From assembly GCA_012934845.2 (NCBI GenBank), contig WNNJ02002588.1, forward strand, positions 1 through 64,000: 64,000 nucleotides of DNA, given 5' to 3'. The DNA comes from Pomphorhynchus laevis (taxonomy: Eukaryota; Acanthocephala; Palaeacanthocephala; Echinorhynchida; Pomphorhynchidae). Shown in pieces: positions 31,931 to 43,010 of the stretch; positions within the stretch are counted from its first letter, which is position 1, and the number at the start of each line of letters is the position of its first letter. Made by a program: the position numbers and the translations under genes. The notes below the pieces were generated by a model. That model was not told the DNA's origin. It did no database searches and saw only the letters and a list, made by a program, of their open reading frames with translations.

Positions 31931-32808
31931 TCAAGTTAAAAGTTTGAGGGATAATAGAAAGAGGATAATTGAATCTATGTTACAGTTTGCCATTACAACA
32001 TTGGTAGTTGAGTTTATCCATAAGGTACGGTATGCCGTTAATTGAGCAATCCAAAATGCTTCCCTCTTTTTGCGTAATTTCGCATCGTCTAAGTTGCATT
32101 CAATTATAGTGTACTTGAAATATTCCTCGTTCCCATCATCACCATATTGCAACGCATGGTTGACCGCACCATTAGTATTCAATCTTTTCTTTATATGACA
32201 TCTACGATTATTTATTCTTATATTTAATTGAGTCGATGTCTCACCAACATACTGTTTAGCGCATTTATCACACAAGTTGCGACGTACACACAATTTCTAG
32301 TTGCGCATTTAGCATCAGTGCGTATTCTATAACTCAACGTTGTAACTACACTATGTAAATGATCGACTACTGGTACAATCGCACAGGATTTACATCGCGG
32401 TCGTTTACAAGGATGACTGTGATATGAATGATTAATATTATCCGCGTATTTCACTTTTGACCGAACCATGATGTCCCTTATTTTCATCGTATTTTTAAAA
32501 ATCACTATTAGAGGTCTTCCATCTAATCCTGTTTGCCTGTATGCTCTCAACATATTTCGCTGCAAGACATATAACGCTTGATGATAAGGAATTACACATA
32601 CAGCTCGTTGTGTCTGTTTATTATTTCTGTTGTTTAGACAGAAATAATAAATTATATAACAAATTATAAAATAAATTAAATAAGATATTATATATATTGG
32701 TAGTGCGAAAAATCGCTTGAAAATGTTGTCCAGGAGCCAAAACTGGCTACGATTGATTTTAAATCCATATGAGCTGCTAACAAACTGGACTTCGATCATC
32801 AGCTCCAT
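31931..32808 (-). pseudogene. Penelope-like element fragment: C-terminal linker and GIY-YIG endonuclease
   Basis: Minus-strand frame 32224-32808 encodes a linker (YHQALYVLQRNMLRAYRQTG), then the Cys motif HPCKRPRCKSCAIVPVVDHL and RTDAKCATRNCVYVATC, the first strand of a GIY-YIG domain. The overlapping frame 31931-32293 continues with LCDKCAKQYVGETSTQLNIR and INNRRCHIKKRL, then a Glu-containing tail (REAFWIAQLTAYRTLWINS). One frameshift separates YVATC from KCAKQYVGE. The domain resembles that of the 34.1-35.8 kb element but is too divergent to be the same family. RT core absent. Confidence 0.8.
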
Positions 32809-32900
32809 CAGTTTAATGTATCATTCCGAGACGCCGCTAACCACCCAGCAGTCATCGTCAGTCGGATGAAGTGGTTAGGGTGCGTTTCGACTGCTTTTGT
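32720..32900. repeat. PLE terminal-module family 3 with permuted hammerhead-like core
   Basis: Contains cattccgagacgccgctaac then cacccagcagtcatcgtcag and ggatgaagtggttagggtgc, ending gtttcgactgc. A stem ctaaccac/gtggttag brackets the core. On the minus strand GCAGTC-GAAAC precedes CTGACGA-TGACTGC with complementary flanks. Lies just upstream of the 31.9-32.8 kb PLE fragment on its coding strand. Confidence 0.6.
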
Positions 32901-32902
32901 GA

Positions 32903-33179
<277 letters not shown>

Positions 33180-33180
<1 letters not shown>

Positions 33181-33366
33181 CTACTAACGGCGCCATTGCC
33201 ACATCCGTTTTCGTTTCGCCCGCTTTTTGCCACATGTTGGTAGCCCCGGGCTCGTCAGAAGGCTGTCTCCCAACTCTTCGCCTTTTGAAATTTGACTTAT
33301 CCGAGATTCGAGCTGTCGCTCTCCGTACTTGGCTTGCGCTCTTGACTGCTAGGCTACGAATCCAGG
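33180..33366 (-). mobile_element. tRNA-derived SINE-like element with a hammerhead-like core
   Basis: On the minus strand a tRNA-like head carries a box A-like TAGCCTAGCAGT (33356-33345) and, about 30 nt on, a box B-like AGCTCGAATCTC (33314-33303). Downstream are AAGGC (33284-33280) and GCCTT (33263-33259), a possible stem I directly abutting CTGACGA (33258-33252). Next are GCCCG...CGGGC (stem II, with an inner GCTAC/GTGGC hairpin) and GAAAC (33217-33213). Stem III and a cleavage triplet are not clear. Schistosome Sm-alpha elements are a known precedent for a pol III SINE carrying a hammerhead. I infer an analogous, probably degenerate, element. Confidence 0.5.
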
Positions 33367-33455
33367 ATTACCAGATTTCACACAGTATATGAAACCTTCC
33401 ATCATGATCTCCAGAAACTGCATTGTCCGAGATGCTCTCTGTTATGCTTATTATA

Positions 33456-33740
33456 GATTTTATCGTATGAGATCATAAAGAACGATTGAAATCGGGACTG
33501 GTGATCCTTTGATGGATGCTTTTTGTAATGAATAGTTGCTAGGTCACACGAGGGGACTTTCGCATTGAAAACCAACTACAGAATCCTTCCTTCATGATAT
33601 CCAATTCCAACGAAAACGGCTGTGGCAATGGCCTCGTTAGTAATCAGGGTGTCTGGAATTGGATATCATGAAGGATGGATTCTGTAGCTGGTTTTCAATG
33701 CGAAAGTCACCTCGTGTGACCTAGCAAGTATTCATTATAT
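33456..33740. repeat. SINE-associated repeat S: forward copy then inverted copy
   Basis: 33456-33610 repeats 33019-33170. After a short remnant of the SINE body (cgaaaacggctgtggcaatg at 33609), 33640-33735 is the reverse complement of the first part (attggatatcatgaaggatg onward). The pair could fold into a hairpin with arms of roughly 100 bp. Confidence 0.75.
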
Positions 33741-33863
33741 ATGTATATATGTATATATGTATATATATCTAGAGTATCAGGACTGCCGTCTGCGATCATC
33801 GAAGACCAACAATATGTGAATAGAATAAGAGCAGAAGACAGGAACAATATTTTTGTTAAAAAC

Positions 33864-33896
33864 GTTTCAACCCTTCCGGGTCTTCGTCAGTTTATC
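33864..33896 (-). ncRNA. Hammerhead-like motif in the 3' region of the PLE
   Basis: Minus strand: CTGACGA (33890-33884), then AGACCC-GGAA-GGGTT (5-bp stem II capped by a GNRA-type loop), then GAAAC (33868-33864). The core words and stem II are good. Stem III/cleavage site (GUUUU) and stem I are not convincingly formed, so it may be a decayed or half ribozyme. It lies about 90 bp beyond the end of the extended PLE ORF. Confidence 0.45.
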
Positions 33897-33980
33897 TACA
33901 ACACAAATACAAATTAAAAAACTACACGCAGAACAAAAGGAATACACGCCAAAGGAAAAACGAAACAAAACCGAGAATTG

Positions 33981-35800
33981 TTAGCCTACGTCTCGCCATG
34001 TGTAAATGTGTTTATCGTCGTTGATGCCTGGGTGTACGTCGGTGTAGAGCTTTCCTATCCACTTTTGCTCCACCGCTTTTTGTTATGCCTCATTGTCCAC
34101 GATATCGAGAATCTGGTAGCTCATATCGTGATCATTTCCTTCTTTAATCACATGTGAAGCTATCCCGTCTGCCTTCATCTCTATCTTAATGTGGTGTCTT
34201 CTCTTATTGAGACGGTCTTTTAACGCATGCTTCGTCTCACCAACGTACTGTACGTGGCACTTTTCACACGTTTCTAAATACACCACTCCCTTTGTTTTGC
34301 AGGATGCATTTTGTCTGATCTTGTAGTGCCGCTCTGTTACACTTCCTATAATCTCACTGTTTACATTGATGGCAGGGCAGCACTTACACCTCTTGTCCTC
34401 ACACCTGATTGTCGAATTATCTTGTTTGTCTCGCGCATTTAGATCGCTTCGCACTAGCGCTGATTTAATCGTGCGCCTAGACCGGTAGTAGACCTTTGTC
34501 CCTCTTATCTTAGACCCTGTCTGGCAATTCACCGTTTGTGTCAACCTCCTTACATCGGTGTCGAAATACCTCAGTGTGGGACAATAGTCGGTTACAACCA
34601 TTGTCCTATGGACATCTTTCGATGCGCGCCCTTCCTTGGGAATCAAACATCTGCTAATCAGGGTGGAGACTAGGCGTCTCTGGTAGCCACGCTTTATCAA
34701 TGCTCCTGCGAGCATGTCAAGATGTTTGATTCGTGCACTGTGATCGCTGCAGAGTCGAACAATTCGACATGCCTCGTTCTTAATCATATTTAATTTCGTG
34801 GACTTCGAGTGGTTGTTTCGAGCATGAAGGTAGGTCGGCACGAAAGTCTTCTTTCTGTAGATTTCAGTCTCGATCCGCCCCCGTTTGTTTCTGTATATCT
34901 CAAGATCCAGAAAGATAGCACTCTGTCCTGAGTGGATGTCGAACTCAAGGGATCCTGCTGTAGTGAAGGCGTCTCTAAGTATGTCCAGCTCGGCGGTCGG
35001 AAAGATTGTGAAGATATCATCGATATACCTCACATATATAAGCGGCGGTGTGGTAAGCTTCCTTAGTATGTTACATTCATAGATGATTGCGTATGTCGGA
35101 CCATCGGCGTCCCCATTGCGGTACCGTTCACTTGCTTATAGAGCTCGCCGTTTAAGTGGAAGACATTATTCTTTAGTATTACAGTTGCTGCCTCTGTAAT
35201 GAAGTTTATTTTCTTCACACTCCATCCAGCATTTTCCATCATTTCACGCAGTGCAGAAACTCCGGCTGTGTAGTCTATCGACGTATACAGCGAAGACACG
35301 TCCATTGTTACCAAGGACTGATCCGCTGTCAAGTTTCTCCTGATATAGTCGAATTTCGTTAAGAAATCTGTAGTACTGGTTAAATGAGCTGGTACCCCAT
35401 TCAATAGAGGTTTTACAAGTTCGCCAATGTGTCGACTCAGCTTCTCAGTCGCTGTTCCGTTACAACTGACTATTGGTCTTCCCGGACATGGTTGTTTGAG
35501 CTTATGTGTCTTCGGGAGCATGTAAAAACAGCCGGGCCTAGGATGCGGCATAACTAATCGCGTGATCAACTCAGCATCGACAGCTCTAAGGATAGCGTGC
35601 TTTTCCAAAAGCTCTCCCCCTGCTGTAGTTGCCAGCTCCATATCGTCAATCGTCGCAGTCTGGTAAGCCTCCTGGCTGAGATGTCGCATTGCCGCGGCGA
35701 TGTATTCACTTCTCGACCATACAACAGCTTCACCACCCTTGTCACTTGGCTTTATGTCACTTGGCTTTATATATATAATATGTTGTAGAATTCCCAGCAA
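33981..35800 (-). pseudogene. Penelope-like element: reverse transcriptase plus GIY-YIG endonuclease, nearly intact
   Basis: Frame 1 (35800-35063) starts inside the protein at IKPSDKGGEAVVW and includes FYMLPKTHKLKQPCPGRPIV (fingers), SLVTMDVSSLYTSI (first catalytic Asp) and YKQVNGTAMGTPM. A one-base shift after GTPM moves the frame. Frame 2 (35033-34083) continues with RYIDDIFTIFPTAELD (palm aspartates), FLDLEIYRN, a thumb with GYQRRLVSTLISRCL, CKCC, then the GIY-YIG core VVYLETCEKCHVQYVGETKH with KDRLNKRRHHIK. An in-phase TAA (34083-34085) interrupts it. The same frame then reads VEQKWIGKLYTDVHPGIN to a stop at 33981. The N-terminal part is missing. Only two lesions in about 600 codons suggest a fairly young copy. 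Confidence 0.9.
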
Positions 35801-35840
35801 AAACTTGTTTTTGCCGGGAATTCTTCAACATATTATATAT
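35771..35840. repeat. 34-bp inverted repeat at the 5' edge of the PLE
   Basis: Arms 35771-35804 and 35807-35840 are reverse complements with two mismatches and a 2-nt centre (core agaattccc...gggaattct). The PLE reading frame starts within this hairpin, suggesting that the element's 5' end was lost by a foldback event. Confidence 0.8.
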
Positions 35841-35888
35841 CATTATGTGTCCTGCGAGGATCCCAGCTGGAAGTATTTCAATTCCTGA

Positions 35889-36114
<226 letters not shown>

Positions 36115-36115
<1 letters not shown>

Positions 36116-36830
36116 CTTCAATAAACTTAACAATCATTTTTTAGTGTTTATTAAATATAAATAATCGTTCGCTGACAAGTGCATTAGCTTTTAACGGAAT
36201 TCTATGAGAAATAATTAAATTGATTGCGTTTCGAAAATACTTTTGATTAGGTAATACAAAAGTATTTACTATAAATTAAAATTATATCACGAGATATTTT
36301 TTAAAAGCATTTAATGTAACAGTTTGAAACCCTATGTTTGTGGGATATGATCTAATTAACTCAATTTATCGTTAATTTTTGGTTAAGAATTAGACTACAA
36401 TTTGTATAAGTTTAAGTAAAAGAAGGATTAAAATCTATGGATGAAATCAGTATTAAACATTAGTATCAATCGCTTTTTCTCAACAACAATTTATATAAAT
36501 TTATATAAATTTAAAATATATAAATATAAATATTTAAAAATATAAATTTATATTGTTTTTATTCTTAATTTTTATTTTCTTGTAAACAGAATTTAATGCT
36601 AATTAAATGAATTAATGCTAAACTTTGTTAAATGAATAACAAAATAGATTTGACTGTCACAATATTATTCGCTAGATATCTAATTATCTGGCACAATTAA
36701 TCAATGAAATATTTATTAAACTGACAATTTAATAGTTTAAGACGCATATTTGAAAAATAATGTGATTTTTAATTTTAGTACAAAAATTGGTTTAAACACA
36801 TAATTCAGAGTTCCTTTACTTGTAATTTGG
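36115..36830. other. AT-rich stretch, no gene seen
   Basis: Probably upstream or intronic sequence of the gene that follows. No supported exon or repeat. Confidence 0.45.
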
Positions 36831-36847
36831 AATGGCTTCGTCGTAGA

Positions 36848-39800
36848 AAAATAAGTAAGCATCAACAGATTCGAATTCAAAAATACATTTTTGTTGCAAA
36901 CCAAGTAGGGATATATACAAAGAAAAAACACTTGAATATATTTTTCTACAGGATAGCGTTTGGTTATTTTCTCATAATCAGTTTAGTCTTCTGCTATATG
37001 ACATATGTCAACCTTTATTGATACCATCACACACTGCAATGAACCTTCTTGTAATTGGCTTCTCCCAAACGGGTAACCAGCTTGCGTACCAACTTGGCGA
37101 ATTTAACGGTAAAATGGATGCATGTGGCGATTTAATAGTTTCTAAAAATTTTATCAAGGTGAAGTTCGATTCGTTGAATTACTGGATAATAACCGTTTAG
37201 ATATATGCTCATTTGTACACCAAGAAACAGGCCTTGATAATAAATATTTCTGTGAAATTCTAAATGGCGATTTAGCATTCGACACAGCTTACTTTTTAGT
37301 AATAATGACTGCGCAATTTAGCCGGAATGTAAATGCAGTGGACAAGCACTTATTCATTATTCAATTTCAATTTCTGGCAGGTTTGTTAATATTAGTTGTT
37401 CAATATCGAAAAAATAAATTTTCATTATAAATTTTCTCTGTATTCTTTATTATCGATTTGTTAAACTATAAGTCAATAATAATAGCGGGATGTACAGAGC
37501 ACTCTTAAAATTAAATAATAAATAATATTTAGAATTGGGCATATTTTATAACATATTTTTAAAATTCGATTTTGTCTAATTAATTAACTAATCGTATTAT
37601 GTAAAATAAGATTTTATATAATTTATATTTATATCAAATTAAAATTTAAAATTAAAGTCAATATTTAAAAGTCAGTTTAAATGTTGCATTAAATTTTGTA
37701 AACCAAATTTAAATTTAATTTAAATTAAAAATTATTTTAAATTTAAATTTTATAAACATATGACTCATTTAATAGGTAATGAAAGTTAACATAACCTTAA
37801 TTATTGAAACTCTTTCGCATTTAACGTAAAAATAAAATAATTTTACAAATAATTAAACCAAAGTAACAATTGTCATAACAATTTTGAATATAAGCGTTAA
37901 CTTCAATTACCTTACAATGATTATATCTGATGTATTGATGTTTTGTAACATCAACACAAATGGTCAAAGATTCATTTTTTTGGATTGATCGACTGTTCGT
38001 GTTAGAACAGTATTAATTCTAATGAAGTAGCATTGATAATTATAATTATAAAAACTGATTAAATCTAATTTGATAATCAAATTTCAACTGATTAAGTCAA
38101 CTATTTTTACTAATTGTCATTTAAAAATGACTAATTCTAAATAATGTTATAATTTCTTCGATGGAGAAATAGCTGGCAAAAAACATTCTAGATCTAATTA
38201 TTTTCAGCATTTTATTCCCAAAAATATTAGCACTCATTTGCTTAAAAGTGAAATGTTTAATGTAGATGGTTTAAGGTATTTACTAATTTAGGTTTCGAAG
38301 ACTATTTTATGGCTTTTATTTTATTGTTCTTATTGAAATGTTCTCGAATGTTGCAGAGGGCAGTTGCAACTGCCCTCTGCAACATTCGAGAACATTATGG
38401 AACATTATGATGTTCCATAATGTTCCATTCGAGAACATTATGATGTTCTCGAATGATGTTCCACATTCGAGAACATTATGATGTTTTGCTCATGCTCCAG
38501 CTTGTGTATTTAGTTAACCTCATATTTACTAGTATAGTCAAATAATATGGTATTGGAATTATGCACAAATCAAACAATATTGTCCTTAATGCAAGAATTT
38601 TTATCGTTCCTTGTACATATATTTGTCAATTCACAGAAATAAGCTTAATATTTAGAACTTCAATTGAGATCGAAATTAAATAATCTTTTTAGCATTTAAA
38701 AAATCGATGTATTTCAATATTTTTTCAAATATTTAGTGAATTTAATTTCCACATTTTATTCTATTACATTTTCAGACTATTTATTTTAATAAAGAAATAA
38801 TCAATTTGACGCGAAATAATTTGATTTAAGCATAAATTATTTAAATGGTGAACTTAATTGTTTATTTTAAAACGTATATTAACATAGGTTATTATTGTGA
38901 TTACCACCAAAGCATTGAATAGCTTGTATATTTCGTAATAGATTTCAAGAAACAGTTTTAATCGTATGATACCCAAATGCTATTTTGAGTTGAACAAATG
39001 GTATTGGAATTATGCACAAATCAAACAATATTGTCCTTAATGCAAGAATTTTAATCGTTCCTTGTACATATATTTGTCAATTCACAGAAATAAGCTTAAT
39101 ATTTAGAACTTCAATTGAGATCGCAATTAAATAATCTTTCTAGCCTTTAAAAAACCTGACAGAACATATTAGTTTCTTTTAAAAGAAAATTTCCACAATT
39201 CTGTATCAATTTCCTCAAGAAATTGAATACAAATTCTTTAGAATAATATAATATACGCTTTTTCTCTTTGATATTATTTTAAGATTTTCAATATCGCAAA
39301 TAGTATAAATCCAAAAAAAGTTATTATCCTCGTTTTCTCTTTACTCTATTTCTTTCAATTTATTTTAATTATTAATTAATTTAATAACTTATTTCCATTT
39401 AGTTTAAAGAAATTGTTCTCTTTTAATAAATGTAGAATCATGGAAAATTAACCCGGATATTTTACAAATTCATGACGTTATTATATTTGGTTCAAACAAT
39501 ATTATGGAATATTCTTCAGAGCATATAACAGTTAGTGACATTAGAGTCGCACGATGCTGTCCCGAGATCGTTTATCTACTTGGCGATTCGCTATATGAAT
39601 AGTAACAATAAAGATTAAATGGATATATTTCAGTTTGCGTTTTAGCCATTTGGACGCTGAAGTTCTGATCGATCTTGGATTTGTAGAAAGACAACGATAC
39701 AGCTCTAGTGTAATAACATCTCTTGCGTCAAATCTTTGTGGAAACTGGGCTTCTATTGGATTTGGTACAACTAATTATGGCGCAGTAAGTTTATCGTCAC

Positions 39801-40972
39801 TTATTCTTAGTTTCTTAACCTTGCTAATTTATTCATAGAATCAGTCTTTTGTTATACACGGAAGCGGTCCTTATTCTGGTATATCAATCAAATCATATGT
39901 TCTACGAGTGCCAGTATCACATCAATTGGTTTCTGTTTTTGTCGATCTAAACAATGACATTCAATTGGTAACTTATTATGTAAAAACTTAATAGTTTAAA
40001 ACTTAAAAACTTAATATTTTACGCTTCAATTCTTATGTAAACGTAAAATAATCTATAAAGTAATCTAAGGATTATACATTGATAATAAAGTTGATGTACG
40101 CATTTAAAACAATATTCTTTATCTAACAAAAGGTGATATATGTAAAACGCTTATTACACTTATTTGTTGCAATTAATTAATATGAAACTAGTATTTTCAA
40201 TTTGATCCTCTAGTATTTATGCCAATGTAATGACTGTGCCAATGTTGTTGACTCATAAATGCAAGTATGTTCGTGTTGAACATTCCTTTATGCTCAAATA
40301 CAAATTAGAATTAGTATTTTATTGTCAGTTTAGCTGTAACAATCAAATGTATTGTTCTCTTCACATTTTGGATACTCGGAAGATCTTACTCATGCGCTGG
40401 CGAATACTTAACACTCTCAGTCGCATTTACGTGCTCTATTTCTGCGTGAGCGATAATAATGGTCTATGATGATTGGTCATAACCTCTACATGTTATAGTC
40501 ACAAGGAAACTTTCAATTCATTAAAGATAGTTGAACAGAACAGTTAATGTAGTCTAGATTACCATTTTTTAAATTGTTCAAAGATAAACATTTAATTCAG
40601 TAAATTAACATTTCTTTAATATGTTCAACGATCATATGTGAATGACATTAAATATCTTATGTTTTATTTAGTTATTTTATAACAATTGCTATGGCAATAT
40701 ATCGTTTCATGACGGCTTTTACACAACATCTTTACGGAAATACAAGAATTATCAGTAAGCTATTCTTTAAAAACAATTTATACTATGTGTGCTACTTGTT
40801 TAATTTTTCTTGAATAAGATACTCATTAAAATTTATCATATAAATAAAATTCTCATATTTAATTAATCTAGGAGGGACAACATCAATCTGCATGGATTAC
40901 ATTTTGCCTCTATTTTATCAATTAGAAATATGCACAAATTTAATTTGTCTTGCTTTAAATTTGAAATGTTGA
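36848..40972 (+). CDS. Multi-exon gene of unknown function (at least eight exons)
   Basis: Phase-consistent exons: about 36848-36904, 36952-37108, 37159-37380, 39436-39601, 39634-39784 and 39839-39967, with introns of 47, 50, 2055, 32 and 54 bp, all GT-AG. Encoded segments include DSVWLFSHNQFSLLLYDICQ, FSQTGNQLAYQLGEFNG then EVRFVELLDNNRLDICSF, ESWKINPDILQIHDVIIFGS, VARCCPEIVYLLGDSLYE, FSHLDAEVLIDLGFVERQRY, SLASNLCGNWASIGFGTTNY and QSFVIHGSGPYSGISIKSYV. Further exons 40672-40754 and 40872-40972 also match in phase and end in a TGA that overlaps an AATAAA polyadenylation signal. One exon between 39968 and 40671 is unresolved (candidate 40210-40470). Start not found. No family recognised. Confidence 0.6.
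38337..38396. repeat. 60-bp perfect palindrome followed by nested smaller palindromes
   Basis: The arms 38337-38366 and 38367-38396 are exact reverse complements with no spacer (centre CAGTTG|CAACTG). To 38482 the same words aacattatgatgttc and cattcgagaac recur as further inverted repeats (ggaacattatgatgttcc; cattcgagaacattatgatg with ttctcgaatg). All lie in the 2-kb intron of the 36.8 kb gene. The core is markedly more GC-rich than the surroundings. Confidence 0.95.
38543..39155 (+). repeat. Direct repeat pair of about 155 bp (38545-38702 and 38998-39155)
   Basis: Both start atggtattggaattatgcac and run through ttcacagaaataagcttaat to attaaataatcttt(t/c)tagc, with only a handful of differences. 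They sit in the same intron as the palindrome and share no coding potential. Confidence 0.85.
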
Positions 40973-41604
40973 ATAAATGTATTTAAATATTTCACTAATG
41001 AAGTGTTAATGGATTCTGAAATAATTTAACAATTGATAATTTAACTTTTAATTACATATTTGATTTTGACTTTGTTCTAAAAATAGTTTTAGAACTAAAC
41101 TTGTGATGATTCTGAAAAAATTCTGAATATTAAAACTGCATTTATATTTTTTTTAAAACCATATATTTTTATAATTCTATAAAATTCAATACAACTTACC
41201 AATGAAACACTAATTTATTTTTATATTTCGCTTCTGCTAGAATGTCCAGAAACAAAACTTATTTTTCTGATTGCACCTGACAGCAAATTATAAAATCAAA
41301 TTAGATTTTTTGATCCCGCTTTAAAATTTCAAATTACAACGATATATCAACATCAGTTATTTGTATGCAATAATTAATAGCAATCGTTTCTTATTTGACT
41401 TTTATTTTAAATTTCAATTTTTACTTTACGTCATTTCATCTTCATGACAGAGAGGAAATACAAAGTTATTCCACTTTATAAAAGACGTCTTCAAAATCAA
41501 ATATATAATTATAGGATAAATTATCAATCGTGAAAGTATCTCAGAATGCATTAACAATTCATTAGTGAAATATTTAAATACATTTATTTGACATTTCAAA
41601 TCTT

Positions 41605-42060
41605 TTACGTCATTAGCATGTATTTGCCTCCGCTTCTATGTTGAGACGATAAATAGGGGTCGAAACCTGATAGCATAGCAGTTCCTCCTGATGACATCTA
41701 ATCCTTATTCTGATACATCGTATGTTATTAATAAAATTAAAGTTTGTAGTCACAATGGAATATCAATATTTTATATTATTATATAAATCAATTTCTATAT
41801 TTATACATGTTTTAAAATAATAGAATAAGTTACTATTAATAATAGTTACTATATATAATTTTACTAGTAACAATTTTATAGAATTTGATTGTCTATTTTA
41901 TAGATAATCAAATTTCATCAGAGAAAATACGTCATTATCATGTATTTAGCCCCGCGGCTATGTTGGTCGAGGAATAGGTGCCGAAACATGATAACATAGC
42001 AGTTCCTCCTGATGATCTCTAATTCTTATTCTGATACAACGTCTGTTATTTATAGTCAAT
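41605..42060 (+). repeat. Structured dispersed repeat E, two copies
   Basis: Copies at 41605-41740 and 41925-42060 share tacgtcatta(g/t)catgta then tt(g/a)(c/g)c...gctatgttg, gaggaatagg and gccgaaac, then agcatagcagttcctcctg and tgatacaacgtctgttattt. ctgctatg and catagcag can pair around the central part. Further copies at 47395-47540 and 55280-55440; tail-only pieces at about 42215, 53870, 54510 and 54955. Non-coding; origin unknown. Confidence 0.75.
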
Positions 42061-42689
42061 TCATAACATTTGACTTTTTAATTTCAATTTTCAATTTTCA
42101 ATTTTAACTTTATATAAATTACATTAATCTTATATAATAGATATTTATTATATATGAAAAATGGGAGTACTCTGTGGGAAGTTCAAGTTAAAAATTTTAA
42201 AATCTTAAAAAGTTAATTTATTAATCCTTATTCTAATACAACGTCTGTTATTTATTAGTCAATTCATAAAGATTGATTTTTATTTTAAATTACCATTTTA
42301 AATTTTAACTTTATATAAGTTATCTGATAAATAAATATCATTATTTATTTATATCATTTATTTAATAAATCTGATATAAAATTATTTATTATTCTTTAAT
42401 TATTTATTATTCTTTAATTATTTATTATTTAATTATTAAATTTTTATTTAGCATTATTTTTAATTTATAATATTTTTAAAATTTGTAGACTTTGTTAGCT
42501 GATCTAAGTTGTATGTACCTAATCATAAAATTTCAGAGATTATAAAAAACTTTAATTGAATGTGTGAAAGCAAACCTATTGAATTACTTCGTGAACAGAA
42601 TAACTTGATAATTGTTTAAGAATAAACTAAAAGATAACTTAAAAATGTCATTCAAATTTTATATTATGATAAACACATTATATAAGATT

Positions 42690-43010
42690 TTAACTTATAA
42701 CTTATGACGGAGTGGAAATAAAAATTGGCAGTTTTTACTTCTGACGAATTATAAAGGATTTTAACTAGATTTCATGTATGACGAAGGGGAAATAAAAATT
42801 GACAGTTTTCACTCCTGACAAATAATCATAAATAAAAATTGATAAGTAATCCATTTTTTATTAATAAAGGATTTTAACTAGATTCAATGTATGACTGAGA
42901 GGAAATATAAATTGGCAGTTTTAACTTCTGACAAGTTATGAAGGATTTTAACTAGATTTCATGTATGACGAAGGGGAAATAAAAATTGACAGTTTTAACT
43001 TATTCTGTTA
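42690..43010 (+). repeat. Irregular tandem repeat, about 3 units
   Basis: aaggattttaactagatt followed by catgtatgac-type sequence, ggggaaataaaaattg and cagtttt-acttctgac recurs at about 42763, 42876 and 42949, with a further partial unit before it. Confidence 0.7.

Noticed and set aside
37069-37198. A frameshift in the 36.8 kb gene where the frame starting at 37018 ends at 37198
   Set aside because: A canonical 50-bp intron (37109-37158) removes the apparent frame break in matching phase.
41605-42060. gccgaaac followed by cctgatga in repeat E as another permuted hammerhead
   Set aside because: The bases next to the two words do not pair, and the interval is too short for two hairpins, so it does not meet the stem II test that three other modules pass.
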